Notes: generated by a model not told the origin, from the letters alone. Positions 35,245 to 44,592 are shown, counted from the stretch's first letter. The stretch is 64,000 bases of DNA from JAQIBY01 sp051747965 (GCA_051747965.1 JBNJGS010000004.1:11088-75087), one strand, 5' to 3'. Numbers and translations are program-made.

Positions 35245-35718
35245 TTATTGTGTTACAATATTACACATTATTCTTAACTCTTGTGTCTTTGGTTGTGTAT
35301 TCGCGAAAACCTTAACACTTTTCTTTTGTTCTCCCTGTCTGCCCTGGCTGTCAAATGTCACTTCCACGTAACCGTCCTCACCGGGAGCAATGGGCTTTTT
35401 CGTCCACTTTGGTGCTGTACAGCCACAGGAGGCTTTCACATTGTTGATAATCAACTCAGAACCTCCGACATTTGTGAAAGTAAAGGTGTAGGCCACCTTT
35501 TCTCCCTGAATGACAGTGCCAAAATTGTACTCTTTGACCGGAAAATCAAATTCAGGCAACTCACTTAGGTCACCATCCTTGTCTGCACTTATTGGATTTT
35601 TAACATCCTTTGTGTCAATTTTGCCATCATTGGAATCGGGTACTTCAGAATTGTTACAACTCAAGGCCAGCAGACCTGCAAGCATCACAATAATCAGAAT
35701 ATGATATTTTGTATTCAT
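35245..35718 (-). CDS. DUF1573 domain lipoprotein
   Basis: A 157-aa lipoprotein: the signal peptide ends LLALSC with the lipid Cys at about residue 21. After an acidic linker, residues about 55-155 form a DUF1573 Ig-like domain (EYNFGTVIQGEKVAYTFTFTNVG; ASCGCTAPKWTKKPIAPGE), common in Bacteroidota. The CGCT motif is typical of the family. The function is unknown, probably periplasmic. It sits between nusB and yajC in the operon. Confidence 0.85.
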   Translation of the reverse strand: MNTKYHILIIVMLAGLLALSCNNSEVPDSNDGKIDTKDVKNPISADKDGDLSELPEFDFPVKEYNFGTVIQGEKVAYTFTFTNVGGSELIINNVKASCGCTAPKWTKKPIAPGEDGYVEVTFDSQGRQGEQKKSVKVFANTQPKTQELRIMCNIVTQ

Positions 35719-35789
35719 TGTATTAAATTTTTGTAAAGGTACAATTTTCTTATTGCTGTAAAAAATACACTTGTCAGTTTTTTCTTATC

Positions 35790-36740
35790 CTATACCCCGC
35801 CAACAAGACCACGACCGGTTTTTTTCACTTTGCCTTCCTTTTTTAAGGCAACAACGATCTGGTCAAGCAATCCGTTAATGAATGCATTGCTTTTAAGGGT
35901 ACTGTAGAATTTGCTGATTTCTATATATTCATTGATACTTACCTTTACCGGAACCGCGGGCATATGCATGAACTCAGTGATAGCAAGCTTCATGATGATT
36001 TTATCGACAATGGCAATGCGTTCGATATCCCAGTTCCTGGAATGCTCTTCTATCATTTCTTCATATTCATTGTCATGTATCAGGGCTTTACGCAGTAAAT
36101 GCTTCCCGAATTCACGGTCTGCTTCACATGAGTATTCTTTCATGATAAGGAAATTGTCGTTGCCCGGCTTTTTCACCCGCTGAATGGATTTCTCCAGTAA
36201 GCTGCAGACAAATCCTATATCATCATTCCAGTATAAACCATATTCTTCAATCATCTGATCAAGGGTAGGATCATCCACCAAGAAATAATTGATGATAAAA
36301 ATGATGATGTTCTTGTGCTGGTTCAAATTTGGTTTCTCTGTGTTCAGATAGCTGCGAAACTCTTCAGTCTCAGAAATCTTTTCATACAGATCACGAATAT
36401 ACTTTTCATGTTCATCACGGGGTATGCGAGGGGCCTTTGTTTGCTTCTGAAAGCACTCAGCCTGCCTGATAGCTTCAATGACAGGATTATCTACAAAATT
36501 CCTTCTGGGATGTAAATCTTCATAGGTAGGAAGATTCTTGGCCAGTGCAATTTCTATCTTATGCCCGGCATAATCCGCCAGATAAGTAATGATCGATAAA
36601 ATTTCATAATACAATTCAAGCGTACCATGTACACTTTTGTCCAACTCCTTTGTTGCAGCGTTAAGGTCGCCTTTGCCTTGCTGGACATTGGCGTAATAAA
36701 CCTGCATTACTTTTGTTCTTAGTAGTCTTCTGCTAATCAT
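35790..36740 (-). CDS. nusB: Transcription antitermination factor NusB, long Bacteroidota form
   Basis: A 316-aa protein, about twice the size of Escherichia coli NusB. The N-terminal MISRRLLRTKVMQVYYA resembles the usual RRxARxxAxQxLY start. The true NusB domain lies at the C-terminus (about 190-300: DREFGKHLLRKALIHDNEYEEMI, then WDIERIAIVDKIIMKLAITEFMHMPAVPVKVSINEYIEISKFY). The long insertion between them is typical of this phylum. It is the promoter-proximal gene of the minus-strand operon continuing through DUF1573, yajC, the ybbR-like gene, coaE, TerB-DnaJ and DUF5606. Confidence 0.9.
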   Translation of the reverse strand: MISRRLLRTKVMQVYYANVQQGKGDLNAATKELDKSVHGTLELYYEILSIITYLADYAGHKIEIALAKNLPTYEDLHPRRNFVDNPVIEAIRQAECFQKQTKAPRIPRDEHEKYIRDLYEKISETEEFRSYLNTEKPNLNQHKNIIIFIINYFLVDDPTLDQMIEEYGLYWNDDIGFVCSLLEKSIQRVKKPGNDNFLIMKEYSCEADREFGKHLLRKALIHDNEYEEMIEEHSRNWDIERIAIVDKIIMKLAITEFMHMPAVPVKVSINEYIEISKFYSTLKSNAFINGLLDQIVVALKKEGKVKKTGRGLVGGV

Positions 36741-36810
36741 TATTGAGAACCTTTATGCGAATGCAAAGTAGCGTATTTTTTATTTGTTTTGCAATAATTT
36801 TTAAAAAGCT

Positions 36811-36840
36811 TTTGTTTCAAGAAAAGGTTTTCTATATTTG
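36811..36840 (+). promoter_or_regulatory. Bacteroidota-type promoter for the DUF3276 gene
   Basis: TTTG (36811-36814), an 18-bp spacer and TATATTTG (36833-36840) match the phylum consensus. The predicted start is near 36847, leaving about 19 bases of leader before the ATG at 36866. Confidence 0.65.
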
Positions 36841-36865
36841 TGGTAGTACCAATTAATACAGCAGG

Positions 36866-37321
36866 ATGGAAGGTAAAGAAAAAAATCGCAACCAAGGAAT
36901 CTTCGCTCGACCTGTAAGGGCTGGAAGGCGTACTTACTTCTTTGATGTGAAACAAACAAGAAGCGGAGATCTGTTTTTAACCATTACAGAAAGCAAAAAG
37001 ATTTTTAAAAAGAAAGATTCATTTCGGTATGAAAAACACAAAATTTTCCTCTACAAAGAAGATTTTGACAAATTTGCTAAGGCCTTTGAGGATGCAGTAG
37101 ATTTTGTCCGGGAACATGTTGATGAATCCCTGGAAAAAGGCGGCCTGGATATGCAGGAAGATCAAAATACTGAGAAAAGTAAAGAAACACCGGATACAGC
37201 GGAAAGCAATAATCCCGAAGAAAATGATGTGAAAGAACCGGATCAGGAAACTGAAAAATTTACCAATGTCAGTTTCGACGATCTTGACCCTGATGCCGAA
37301 AAAGGTGAAGAAGAAAAGTAA
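36866..37321 (+). CDS. DUF3276 / PUR-alpha-like nucleic-acid-binding protein
   Basis: A 151-aa protein. Residues about 8-85 (GIFARPVRAGRRTYFFDVKQTRSGDLFLTITESKK, then FRYEKHKIFLYKEDFDKFAKAFEDAV) match the DUF3276 family, which has the PUR-alpha fold and binds single-stranded DNA or RNA. The last 60 residues are a highly acidic, disordered tail. Divergent from nusB with a strong promoter. The role is probably RNA or DNA binding, details unknown. Confidence 0.8.
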   Translation: MEGKEKNRNQGIFARPVRAGRRTYFFDVKQTRSGDLFLTITESKKIFKKKDSFRYEKHKIFLYKEDFDKFAKAFEDAVDFVREHVDESLEKGGLDMQEDQNTEKSKETPDTAESNNPEENDVKEPDQETEKFTNVSFDDLDPDAEKGEEEK

Positions 37322-37324
37322 GCA

Positions 37325-37798
37325 TCACTGTTTCTGATAAACCAGGCTTACAATGCGGGACAGCCATTGACTATCGGTTTCATCAAAACTATCGTATTTG
37401 TCACTGTCAACATCCAGCACACCAATAAGCTTGCTTTTATCGTCGAAAAGCGGTACAACAATCTCTGATCTGGAACGTGAATCACAGGCAATATGACCAG
37501 GAAACTTTTCTACATCGCTGACCACCATTGTCTTTTCCTGACGTATTCCCGCCCAGCAGACACCTGTGTCCTTCTTTAACTCCAGACATGCAAGCGGCCC
37601 CTGATACGGCCCAACCTGTAGTTGTCCGCTGTCATTCAACAGATAAAAACCGGTCCAGAAAAACAATGCCTGCTTGTGGTGCAATACAGCCACTATTGTT
37701 GCCATTCTGCTAACAGGATTGTCAACAGGAGCAGTCAGATTCTCCAACTGCTCATATATTCTTTCATACCGGTTGATTTTCTTTTCATTTGCTGACAT
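37325..37798 (-). CDS. GAF-domain free methionine-(R)-sulfoxide reductase
   Basis: A 157-aa single GAF domain matching the fRMsr family, which reduces free Met-R-sulfoxide. Key parts are visible: FFWTGFYLL, QVGPYQGPLACLEL, DTGVCWAGI, and FPGHIACDSRSRSEIVVPL. The three family cysteines (in LAC, GVC and IAC) are all present; the usual GVCGxA is GVCWAG here. The start at 37798 (MSANEKK) is preferred over an upstream ATG at 37849. A minus-strand TATTTTTG box (37832-37825) could be its -7 element. It converges on the PUR-like gene with three bases between. Confidence 0.85.
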   Translation of the reverse strand: MSANEKKINRYERIYEQLENLTAPVDNPVSRMATIVAVLHHKQALFFWTGFYLLNDSGQLQVGPYQGPLACLELKKDTGVCWAGIRQEKTMVVSDVEKFPGHIACDSRSRSEIVVPLFDDKSKLIGVLDVDSDKYDSFDETDSQWLSRIVSLVYQKQ

Positions 37799-37866
37799 GT
37801 TACTTTTTTTTATGTTTCTGTAAACAAAAATAAGAGAATTGCTGTTCAATACCTAAACTAAACATT

Positions 37867-38406
37867 ATGAAAGTACTCATTATTTTAACAGCATTTATTA
37901 TGACATTAAATACGGACACTACTGCACAGACTGGTTTTTATGACCTGCAGGCAGAGAATATCAACGGAGAAATTATCAATTTTGATACATTCAAGGGTAA
38001 AAAAGTTTTGATTGTAAATACCGCATCAAAGTGTGGATTTACCGGACAGTACGAAGGATTGCAGGAACTCCACAAAGAGTATGGGGGGGATGACTTTATG
38101 ATTGTGGGATTTCCATCCAACGACTTTATGAATCAGGAACCAGGCAGTGAAGAGGATATCAAAGCCTTTTGTGAAAAAAACTACGGGGTGGAATTTTTAA
38201 TGATGTCGAAAGTCAAGGTCAAAGGCAAAGCAAAGCACCCTGTATATGCCTGGCTTACAGACAAGAAGTTGAATAATGCAATGGATTCAAAAGTCAGCTG
38301 GAATTTCCAGAAATACATGATCAACGAAAACGGTGAGCTAGTGGATGTAGCCAAACCAAAAGTAAGCCCGAAATCTGATAAAATTCTGAATTTTATCAAG
38401 TCATAA
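37867..38406 (+). CDS. Glutathione peroxidase family, exported, Cys type
   Basis: A 179-aa thiol peroxidase with a signal peptide (1-20, ending TTAQ), so probably periplasmic. The active-site Cys is in NTASKCGFTGQY at about residue 57, followed by LQELHKEYGG and VGFPSNDFMNQEPG. The Trp/Asn contact is in WNFQKYMI. It uses Cys, not selenocysteine, so reduction most likely depends on thioredoxin-like donors, not glutathione. It is divergent from the fRMsr gene. Confidence 0.9.
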   Translation: MKVLIILTAFIMTLNTDTTAQTGFYDLQAENINGEIINFDTFKGKKVLIVNTASKCGFTGQYEGLQELHKEYGGDDFMIVGFPSNDFMNQEPGSEEDIKAFCEKNYGVEFLMMSKVKVKGKAKHPVYAWLTDKKLNNAMDSKVSWNFQKYMINENGELVDVAKPKVSPKSDKILNFIKS

Positions 38407-38630
38407 TTTACATATAACAGCAATTTTGACAAAGCACCCTTGTTTTCCGTAATAAGATTTACGGCAGAGCAGGGGTGAGTTGTTTTTGGCATAATGATTT
38501 TTCCTGTTCCCTTTGGCCTGTTTTCTGGCCGACATACCTGTATGCAGTACTTGTGATGTTTGTTAGAAATAAAATTGAATGCTCTGCTTCCACAATACAA
38601 TTAGTTTTGCTTATTTTGTTGGTTGTGAAA

Positions 38631-39743
38631 ATGTATCCCACATATGCCACTCTGCTGATTGTGATCTTGTTGTTATTTGCATGCCAACAGCCTGATGTAC
38701 ATAATCTTGCTGGTGAAAGCACTGTATCAAACAAATATGCAGATGGTTTTGAGATAGAAAAATCTTCAAGAGGGTATACAATGATTGTGAATCGCCCCTG
38801 GCAGCAAGCAGAGAATGAAGAGTTTATCTATAGTTTAAGCAGGAATCCGGATCAGAATGAAATTGAGATCCCTGTAGAAAAAGTCGTTTGCATGTCAACC
38901 ACACATATGGCATATCTGCATGCTCTGGATCAGGCAGAAAGTGTTGCCGGGCTCAGTGGTACTGACTATCTGTTCAATAAGCACCTGCAACAGGCAGTGA
39001 AGCATGGTGAACTTGAAGAGGTGGGTTTTTCCGAGAACCTGAATATGGAGAAAATCATCAGCTTAAATCCGGATGTGGTTTTTGCCTATGTAATTCAACC
39101 CTCAGAACTGAGGCCCCTCAGACAGTTGGAAAAACTGGACATTCCGGTTGTGCTTGTTGGTGATTATCTTGAACAGACCCCTCTGGCCAAACTTGAATGG
39201 CTGCGGTTTTTTGCTGCTTTCTATGATCTTATGCCTGAGGCTGACAGCCTGATCAGGACAAAAACCAATAATTACCTTCAACTTAAAAATAAATTGCCTG
39301 CTAACAAACCTGCTCCCAAAGTATTGACCAACATTCCATGGCAAGGTGTGTGGTGGGTGCCTGGTGGCGAATCATATCTGGCAAAACTCATCAGCGATGC
39401 GGGCGGACAGTACATCTTCGGAGATTTTCCGGGAACCGAAAGTCATGCTGTTGATATTGAAAAAGTTTACCAGCGATCAACGGATGCTGATGTCTGGATA
39501 AATACCGGCAATGCCAACTCTTATAATGCTGTGTTTGCTGCTGACAGACGGCTGGAGTCATTTCACAAACTCGCGGAGATCCGGATTTTTAATAACAATA
39601 AACGAAGCAATGGCACAGGCAATGATTTCTATGAATCTGCCGTGGTGAACCCCGATTACCTCTTGTCCGACCTTATCAAAATTTTTCATCCGGAAATGCT
39701 GGATAATGACACATTGATTTATTACAAAGCTTTGCGTGAATGA
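38631..39743 (+). CDS. Metal-chelate ABC transporter substrate-binding lipoprotein (BtuF/FecB type)
   Basis: A 370-aa periplasmic-binding lipoprotein. I chose the ATG at 38631 because MYPTYATLLIVILLLFAC is a lipoprotein signal with lipid Cys at about residue 18; the longer frame from 38475 has no such logic. The fold is the BtuF/FhuD type: VEKVVCMSTTHMAYLHALDQAESVAGLSG, then NLNMEKIISLNPDVVFAY and later WQGVWWVPGGESYLAKLISDAGG. Its substrate could be cobalamin, haem or a ferric siderophore; the sequence alone does not decide. It overlaps the permease gene by four bases, heading a four-gene operon. Confidence 0.85.
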   Translation: MYPTYATLLIVILLLFACQQPDVHNLAGESTVSNKYADGFEIEKSSRGYTMIVNRPWQQAENEEFIYSLSRNPDQNEIEIPVEKVVCMSTTHMAYLHALDQAESVAGLSGTDYLFNKHLQQAVKHGELEEVGFSENLNMEKIISLNPDVVFAYVIQPSELRPLRQLEKLDIPVVLVGDYLEQTPLAKLEWLRFFAAFYDLMPEADSLIRTKTNNYLQLKNKLPANKPAPKVLTNIPWQGVWWVPGGESYLAKLISDAGGQYIFGDFPGTESHAVDIEKVYQRSTDADVWINTGNANSYNAVFAADRRLESFHKLAEIRIFNNNKRSNGTGNDFYESAVVNPDYLLSDLIKIFHPEMLDNDTLIYYKALRE

Positions 39744-40771
39744 AAAGCCGCTTGCGAGCATATTTCCTTATGGCCATTGTGCTGATTGGCAGTCTGATCT
39801 TGTTTGTTGCAGACTTGCTGACCGGAAGCACTGAAATTGGTTTCTCACGGCTTATGGCCTGGTTTACCGGTACGGCTGACGCGGATGCCGGCTGGTATGC
39901 TGCCTTTAGTCTGTTCCGTCTGCCCAGAGTGTTGACAGCTGTTTTGGCCGGAGCTGCTCTCTCAGTCAGTGGACTACTTATGCAGACCCTGTTTAGAAAT
40001 CCTCTGGCAGGACCTTATATCCTTGGGATTTCTTCCGGTGCCAGTCTTGGTGTGGCTCTGGTTGTACTTGGTGCAGGTGCCGGCGGAGCGATGCTCCCGG
40101 GATCTGCAGGAAGCCTCTGGCTTGTGGTATCCGGTGCCATAGGGGCAGGCCTGGTCATGTTGATCGTTTCTCTGATTTCTATACGTCAAAAAGATATCAT
40201 GACTTTGTTGATACTTGGAGTGCTGATAGGGGCAGTGATTTCTGCTATTGTTGGCCTTTTGCAATATCTCAGCCAGGCTGCAGACCTTAAACTCTACGTT
40301 CTCTGGACAATGGGCAGCCTCCGGTCTGTTTCTCCGGACGATTTGAAATTGCTGGCTCCGGTTATCCTTGTTGGTCTTTTTGTCTCCTGGCTGATTTCCA
40401 AGCATCTGAATATCCTTCTGCTGGGTGAAGACAATGCACGTGCCATGGGCACACCTGTGTTGTTAATCCGCTTGTTGATTTTTGTTTGTGTGTCAATTCT
40501 GGCAGGCAGCATTACTGCATTTTGCGGCCCCATCGGTTTTATTGGAATTGCCGTGCCTCATATTATCCGCAGTATTTTCAAGTGCTCTGACCACCGATGG
40601 CTTCTGCCTGCAAGTATGATAGGAGGAGCTGGTGTGATGCTCTTCTCTGATATACTAAGCAATTTTGGCCCGGGTGATTCAGTGATGCCTATAAATTCGA
40701 TCACGGCCCTGGTAGGAATTCCCTTTATTTTCTGGTTGATATTGAGCAAACGCAAAAGCTTTTTTCAGTGA
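39740..40771 (+). CDS. FecCD/BtuC-type ABC transporter permease
   Basis: A 343-aa inner-membrane permease with about ten transmembrane helices. FecCD hallmarks are clear: LPRVLTAVLAGAALSVSGLLMQTLFRNPLAGPYILGISSGASLG, then FCGPIGFIGIAVPHIIR near residue 265, the loop that contacts the ATPase. It overlaps the binding-protein gene (ATGA at 39740-39743) and the ATPase gene (GTGA at 40768-40771), so all are translationally coupled. Confidence 0.93.
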   Translation: MKSRLRAYFLMAIVLIGSLILFVADLLTGSTEIGFSRLMAWFTGTADADAGWYAAFSLFRLPRVLTAVLAGAALSVSGLLMQTLFRNPLAGPYILGISSGASLGVALVVLGAGAGGAMLPGSAGSLWLVVSGAIGAGLVMLIVSLISIRQKDIMTLLILGVLIGAVISAIVGLLQYLSQAADLKLYVLWTMGSLRSVSPDDLKLLAPVILVGLFVSWLISKHLNILLLGEDNARAMGTPVLLIRLLIFVCVSILAGSITAFCGPIGFIGIAVPHIIRSIFKCSDHRWLLPASMIGGAGVMLFSDILSNFGPGDSVMPINSITALVGIPFIFWLILSKRKSFFQ

Positions 40772-41775
40772 AAAACAAAAGAAAAACATACCTGGAAACT
40801 GAAAATCTCGGCATTGGATACCGGAACAATAAGCTGATCCAAAATATGAATCTGATGGCCGGCAGTGCAGAGGTAATAGGTTTGCTTGGTCCAAATGGAG
40901 CTGGAAAAAGTACATTGTTGAAATCCCTTATGGGACTCTTGCCTGTTCTGGAGGGAGATATCAGCATCATGGGAGAAAAACCGTCTGCCCTGAGTGCAAG
41001 AAAAAAGGCCCGGCTGGTAAGTTATGTGGCAGCCAATGAAAGCCTTCCGGCCAATTTGCATGTGTACGAACTGGTGGCTTTTGGAAGATATCCATACACG
41101 GGCTTGATGAGCAGACCCGGTCCGGAAGACAGACAACGGCAGAAACTTGCCATGCAGCAAATGCAGGTCATCCATCTGGCCGCAAGACAATTGGGAGAAA
41201 TCAGCGATGGGGAGAGACAACGGGCCATGATAGCACGGGCACTGGCACAGGATACTCCTTTGATTATCCTTGACGAACCGGCAGCGCACCTTGACATCAA
41301 AAACCGGTATGAACTCATGCGCCTTTTACGCAGGCAAGCCGCAACAACCGGCAAATGTATCATCTTTTCATCCCACGATCTGGAAATTGCTATGAATTAT
41401 ACGGATAAGCTCTGGATGATTGATCAGGGCAAAATAGTTTCCGGTTTGCCTGAAGACCTGGTCTTGCAGGGGGATATTGACAAACTGGTGCCTTCTGATG
41501 AAATCCGCTTTGACAGAAAAGCCGGAAAATTTATTTTGCCTGTGCAGAAAATAAGGGAAATTTGTGTACAGGGCAATGGCACTGTCTTTCAATGGACTTG
41601 TCATGCCCTCAGGCGATACGGATTTGAAACCGGCTGTAACAAAAGTGCCGATATATACGTTATCATCAAAGAAAATGAGGGACAGCCTCTGTGGGAACTC
41701 ATTTACCATGATGACGTAAAGAGCTGTAACTCACTGGAAAAATTAATTATGACCATTAAAAATATTCATCTATGA
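40768..41775 (+). CDS. FecE/BtuD-type ABC transporter ATPase with C-terminal extension
   Basis: A 335-aa ATPase beginning at GTG, overlapping the permease stop. Walker A is GPNGAGKST, the signature is the variant ISDGERQRAMIARAL, and Walker B is LIILDEPAAHLD with the switch His in FSSHDLE. The Q-loop segment reads YVAANES, without the usual Gln. About 75 residues follow the ATPase core (from about 260: ICVQGNGTVFQWTCHALRRYG), an appendix seen in Bacteroidota members of this group. It couples ATP hydrolysis to uptake of the chelate. Confidence 0.9.
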   Translation: MKNKRKTYLETENLGIGYRNNKLIQNMNLMAGSAEVIGLLGPNGAGKSTLLKSLMGLLPVLEGDISIMGEKPSALSARKKARLVSYVAANESLPANLHVYELVAFGRYPYTGLMSRPGPEDRQRQKLAMQQMQVIHLAARQLGEISDGERQRAMIARALAQDTPLIILDEPAAHLDIKNRYELMRLLRRQAATTGKCIIFSSHDLEIAMNYTDKLWMIDQGKIVSGLPEDLVLQGDIDKLVPSDEIRFDRKAGKFILPVQKIREICVQGNGTVFQWTCHALRRYGFETGCNKSADIYVIIKENEGQPLWELIYHDDVKSCNSLEKLIMTIKNIHL

Positions 41776-42002
41776 ACGGATTAAAAAAAGTAACGGCTTA
41801 CATCCTTGTTTTTGTGGTGCTTCTGATGACCGTCCTTGCTATTCTCGGCATATGGAATGTGATTGATCTGGAAAACATCCTCAGACGTTCCCTGACATCA
41901 CTTTTCGTGATTTTTATTGCATCTGTAATTGTTCTCTTTATCTTTTCAGTATTGATTAAAGATAATAATCCCCAATCAAAAAACAGCAATCAACAGCAAT
42001 AG
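41772..42002 (+). CDS. Small two-helix membrane protein at end of ABC operon
   Basis: A 76-aa protein whose ATG overlaps the ATPase stop (ATGA). It has two predicted transmembrane helices (about 7-28 and 41-62) separated by VIDLENILRRSL, and an Asn/Gln/Ser-rich tail. I do not recognise a family. The strict overlap implies co-translation with the transporter, so it may be an accessory or stabilising subunit; this is inferred from position only. Confidence 0.6.
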   Translation: MNGLKKVTAYILVFVVLLMTVLAILGIWNVIDLENILRRSLTSLFVIFIASVIVLFIFSVLIKDNNPQSKNSNQQQ

Positions 42003-42198
42003 AAAAATCTGTACATATTACTGAGCCTGCCTTATTTGCTCTAATATGGGGGAAAATAGTATGTGCGATAGCTTCAGCATCTTCAGCCATGGTTTTTAGC
42101 ATCCCGGCTTGAACAAAGCATACCGTTTTGTTGTATTAATGGCAGAGATTTGTAAAATTTGCATAGTAGAAGAATCATCATAAATAAAAAATCATATT

Positions 42199-43590
42199 AT
42201 GAAATACGATTTACTAGTTATTGGAAGTGGGCCGGGTGGTTATGTGGCTGCAATCCGGGCATCTCAGCTTGGTATGAAAACTGCTGTTGTTGAAAAATCC
42301 GAAACAGGCGGTGTGTGCCTTAACTGGGGCTGTATCCCCACAAAAGCTTTGATAAAATCGGCTCAGGTTTACACCTACATGCAACATGCTTCAGATTACG
42401 GTATCAGTGCGGAAGGTGATATAAAAGCTGATTTTCCGAAAATTGTGGAGCGGAGTCGTAATGTGGCCGGTAAAATGAGCAAAGGCATTCAGTATTTGTT
42501 CAAAAAAAATAAAATAACGGTTCACAAAGGCTTTGGAAAACTTGCCGGTAAAGGCAAAGTTGAAGTAAGCAAAGAGGATGGAGAAACCGAAACCCTTGAA
42601 GCAAAACACATCATTCTTGCAACCGGAGCCAGATCGAAAGAACTCCCTGATATTAAACAGGACGGCAAGCATGTTATCGGCTACCGCGAAGCGATGACAC
42701 TGGAAAAACAACCCGAATCAATCATCATTGTGGGTTCAGGGGCCATCGGTTCTGAATTTGCCTATATCTACAATGCTCTTGGTACAAAAGTCACACTCGT
42801 GGAATTTTTGCCTGAAATCGTTCCCAATGAAGACAAGGATGTCAGTAAGCAACTGGCGCGCTCTTTCAAAAAATCCGGCATCAAGGTAATGACCAAAGCC
42901 ACAGTGAAGGAGGTCAAGGTGAAAGACAACAAATGCCAGGTGAAAATTGAAACCAAAAAAGGAAGCGAAGATCATGAGGCGGATGTTGTGCTATCAGCTG
43001 TTGGTGTTACCCCAAACCTGGAGAATATTGGCATAGAGGATATGGGAATTGAGCTAGACAAGGGAAAAGTAAAAGTGGATGATTTTTATAAAACCAATGT
43101 AGAAGGCGTGTACGCTATTGGAGATATTGTCCACGGCCCGGCTCTGGCTCATGTGGCTTCAGCTGAAGGTATTGCCTGTGTTGAGAAAATTGCAGGTGAA
43201 GATGTTGATCCAATTGATTATAACAATATTCCTGGTGCTGTTTATAGCATTCCTGAAGTCGGATCAGTTGGTATGACTGAAGAACAGGCCAAAGAAGCCG
43301 GCCATGAGGTGAAAGTCGGCAAATTCCCCTTTTCTGCCTCCGGAAAAGCCTCTGCAGCAGGAAACAATGATGGCTTTATTAAACTCGTTTTTGATGCAAA
43401 ACTCGGTGAAATTCTTGGCGCCCACTTTATAGGCGACAATGTGACCGAAATGATTGCTGAAATTGTTGTGGCCAAAAAACTGGAAGCCACAGGCAAAGAG
43501 CTTATTAAAAGTATTCATCCCCATCCCAGTATGTCAGAGGCTATTATGGAGGCGGCCGCTGCTGCTTATGATGAAGTTATTCATATCTGA
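42199..43590 (+). CDS. lpdA: Dihydrolipoyl dehydrogenase
   Basis: A 463-aa FAD enzyme that reoxidises dihydrolipoamide of 2-oxoacid dehydrogenases and the glycine cleavage system. The FAD Rossmann motif GSGPGGYVAAIRA is at residue 8, the redox disulfide in GGVCLNWGCIPTK at about 36, the NAD motif GSGAIGSEFAYIYNALG at about 177, and the active-site HPHPSMSE at about 442. No E1 or E2 gene is next door. A stretch around 42150-42165 (TGTAAAATTTG, with TTTG 22-24 bases upstream) resembles a promoter with one extra base. Confidence 0.95.
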   Translation: MKYDLLVIGSGPGGYVAAIRASQLGMKTAVVEKSETGGVCLNWGCIPTKALIKSAQVYTYMQHASDYGISAEGDIKADFPKIVERSRNVAGKMSKGIQYLFKKNKITVHKGFGKLAGKGKVEVSKEDGETETLEAKHIILATGARSKELPDIKQDGKHVIGYREAMTLEKQPESIIIVGSGAIGSEFAYIYNALGTKVTLVEFLPEIVPNEDKDVSKQLARSFKKSGIKVMTKATVKEVKVKDNKCQVKIETKKGSEDHEADVVLSAVGVTPNLENIGIEDMGIELDKGKVKVDDFYKTNVEGVYAIGDIVHGPALAHVASAEGIACVEKIAGEDVDPIDYNNIPGAVYSIPEVGSVGMTEEQAKEAGHEVKVGKFPFSASGKASAAGNNDGFIKLVFDAKLGEILGAHFIGDNVTEMIAEIVVAKKLEATGKELIKSIHPHPSMSEAIMEAAAAAYDEVIHI

Positions 43591-43608
43591 CAATCATAAA
43601 ACATTCAA

Positions 43609-43635
43609 AAAAAAGACGGTTCTGCCGTCTTTTTT
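43609..43635 (+). terminator. Terminator after lpdA
   Basis: AAAAAAGACGG (43609-43619) pairs with CCGTCTTTTTT (43625-43635) around a five-base loop, followed by further T. Confidence 0.85.
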
Positions 43636-43698
43636 TGTTTTCAGCTTGCCCGTTTCATTGCTTTGTTTTATTTTTATCAGAACAAAAATTTACTTAAA

Positions 43699-44592
43699 GT
43701 GAAATCATTCAAGATATTAATATTGTGCTTGTTGTGCTTGTCAGCATCCATGGTGTATAGTCAGCAGAAGCACCGGGCTCTTTCCTTCAGACAGGCTGAC
43801 AGTCTTCGTCCGCGTTATGTTGATCTTGGCTTCGGTGCATCATATTTTAATTTTCGTGATTTCGCCACCTCTCCACTGTTTTACCACGGCATGAAAGGCA
43901 ATTTTTCTGTCTTTCGCCTGACACAGGATGAACAAAGAGATTCCAGACAGGGTTTTGTTTTGGGCTTTGGTGCAGCATCTACATTTGGTAACAGCATGAA
44001 CACGGGAGCTGTTCTGGGAAGGCTTGATATCATTCATACAGAACTGTATCAAATTGCACCGGATCTGCATGAAAAATGGAACCTGAAAATAGGGGGGATG
44101 ATTAATCTCAGCGGCAATATAAGACAGAACAGCAGTTTCAACAACAATTCCTTTGGCGCGGAAGCTCTGGGAACATTGTTCGCGTCTTTCAGACTGGGCA
44201 GAGATGTATCGCGTACCGAACTCAAAACCATTGACCTTTGGGTTTGTAGTTTCGGGCTGATTCCACGCAAACGGGAACTGGCTTTTCAGTTCAATACAGC
44301 ACTCGTCAATGCCACATACCGAAATGCTTACAATTATATGGATCATTCTTCCATTTTTGATGAATACAATTATTTTAATCGGCATGAGCTGGAGTTTTTT
44401 AGTGGTTACAGGCTAAATACAGCCCTGGAGTATACAATACATCTTAACAATAACAATGCCTTCAGACTGTCATATCTTTGGGATGCTTATTATACGGGAC
44501 CGAAAACAGAGAGATTTGAAATGGCTGAGCATCAAATACTTTTTTCTTTTCTGTTTTATTTGAATGAACCAGTAAAACCCGGTACAAAATGA
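43699..44592 (+). CDS. Exported protein of outer-membrane barrel type
   Basis: A 297-aa protein I cannot name. I place the start at GTG 43699, giving VKSFKILILCLLCLSASMVYSQ, a clear signal peptide; the longer frame from 43663 adds residues read from the lpdA terminator region. The mature part is beta-rich (RYVDLGFGASYFNFRD; LGFGAASTFGNS; FSGYRLNTALEYTIHLNNNNAFRLSYLWDAYY), and ends with a strand HQILFSFLFYLNE, like an outer-membrane barrel. It overlaps the following S41 peptidase gene by four bases. Confidence 0.65.
   Translation: MKSFKILILCLLCLSASMVYSQQKHRALSFRQADSLRPRYVDLGFGASYFNFRDFATSPLFYHGMKGNFSVFRLTQDEQRDSRQGFVLGFGAASTFGNSMNTGAVLGRLDIIHTELYQIAPDLHEKWNLKIGGMINLSGNIRQNSSFNNNSFGAEALGTLFASFRLGRDVSRTELKTIDLWVCSFGLIPRKRELAFQFNTALVNATYRNAYNYMDHSSIFDEYNYFNRHELEFFSGYRLNTALEYTIHLNNNNAFRLSYLWDAYYTGPKTERFEMAEHQILFSFLFYLNEPVKPGTK

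Noticed and set aside
38407..38630. Possible cobalamin riboswitch before the BtuF-like gene (ACATACCTG resembles the end of the B12 box)
   Set aside because: The other conserved elements (GGGAA near GGTG, CCCGC, a clear GCCACTG region) are missing, so only about seven bases match. A covariance-model scan with the Rfam cobalamin family would decide.
41998..42198. Small RNA or tRNA between the ABC operon and lpdA
   Set aside because: No cloverleaf or conserved T-loop sequence can be drawn; only a partial promoter-like motif is present.
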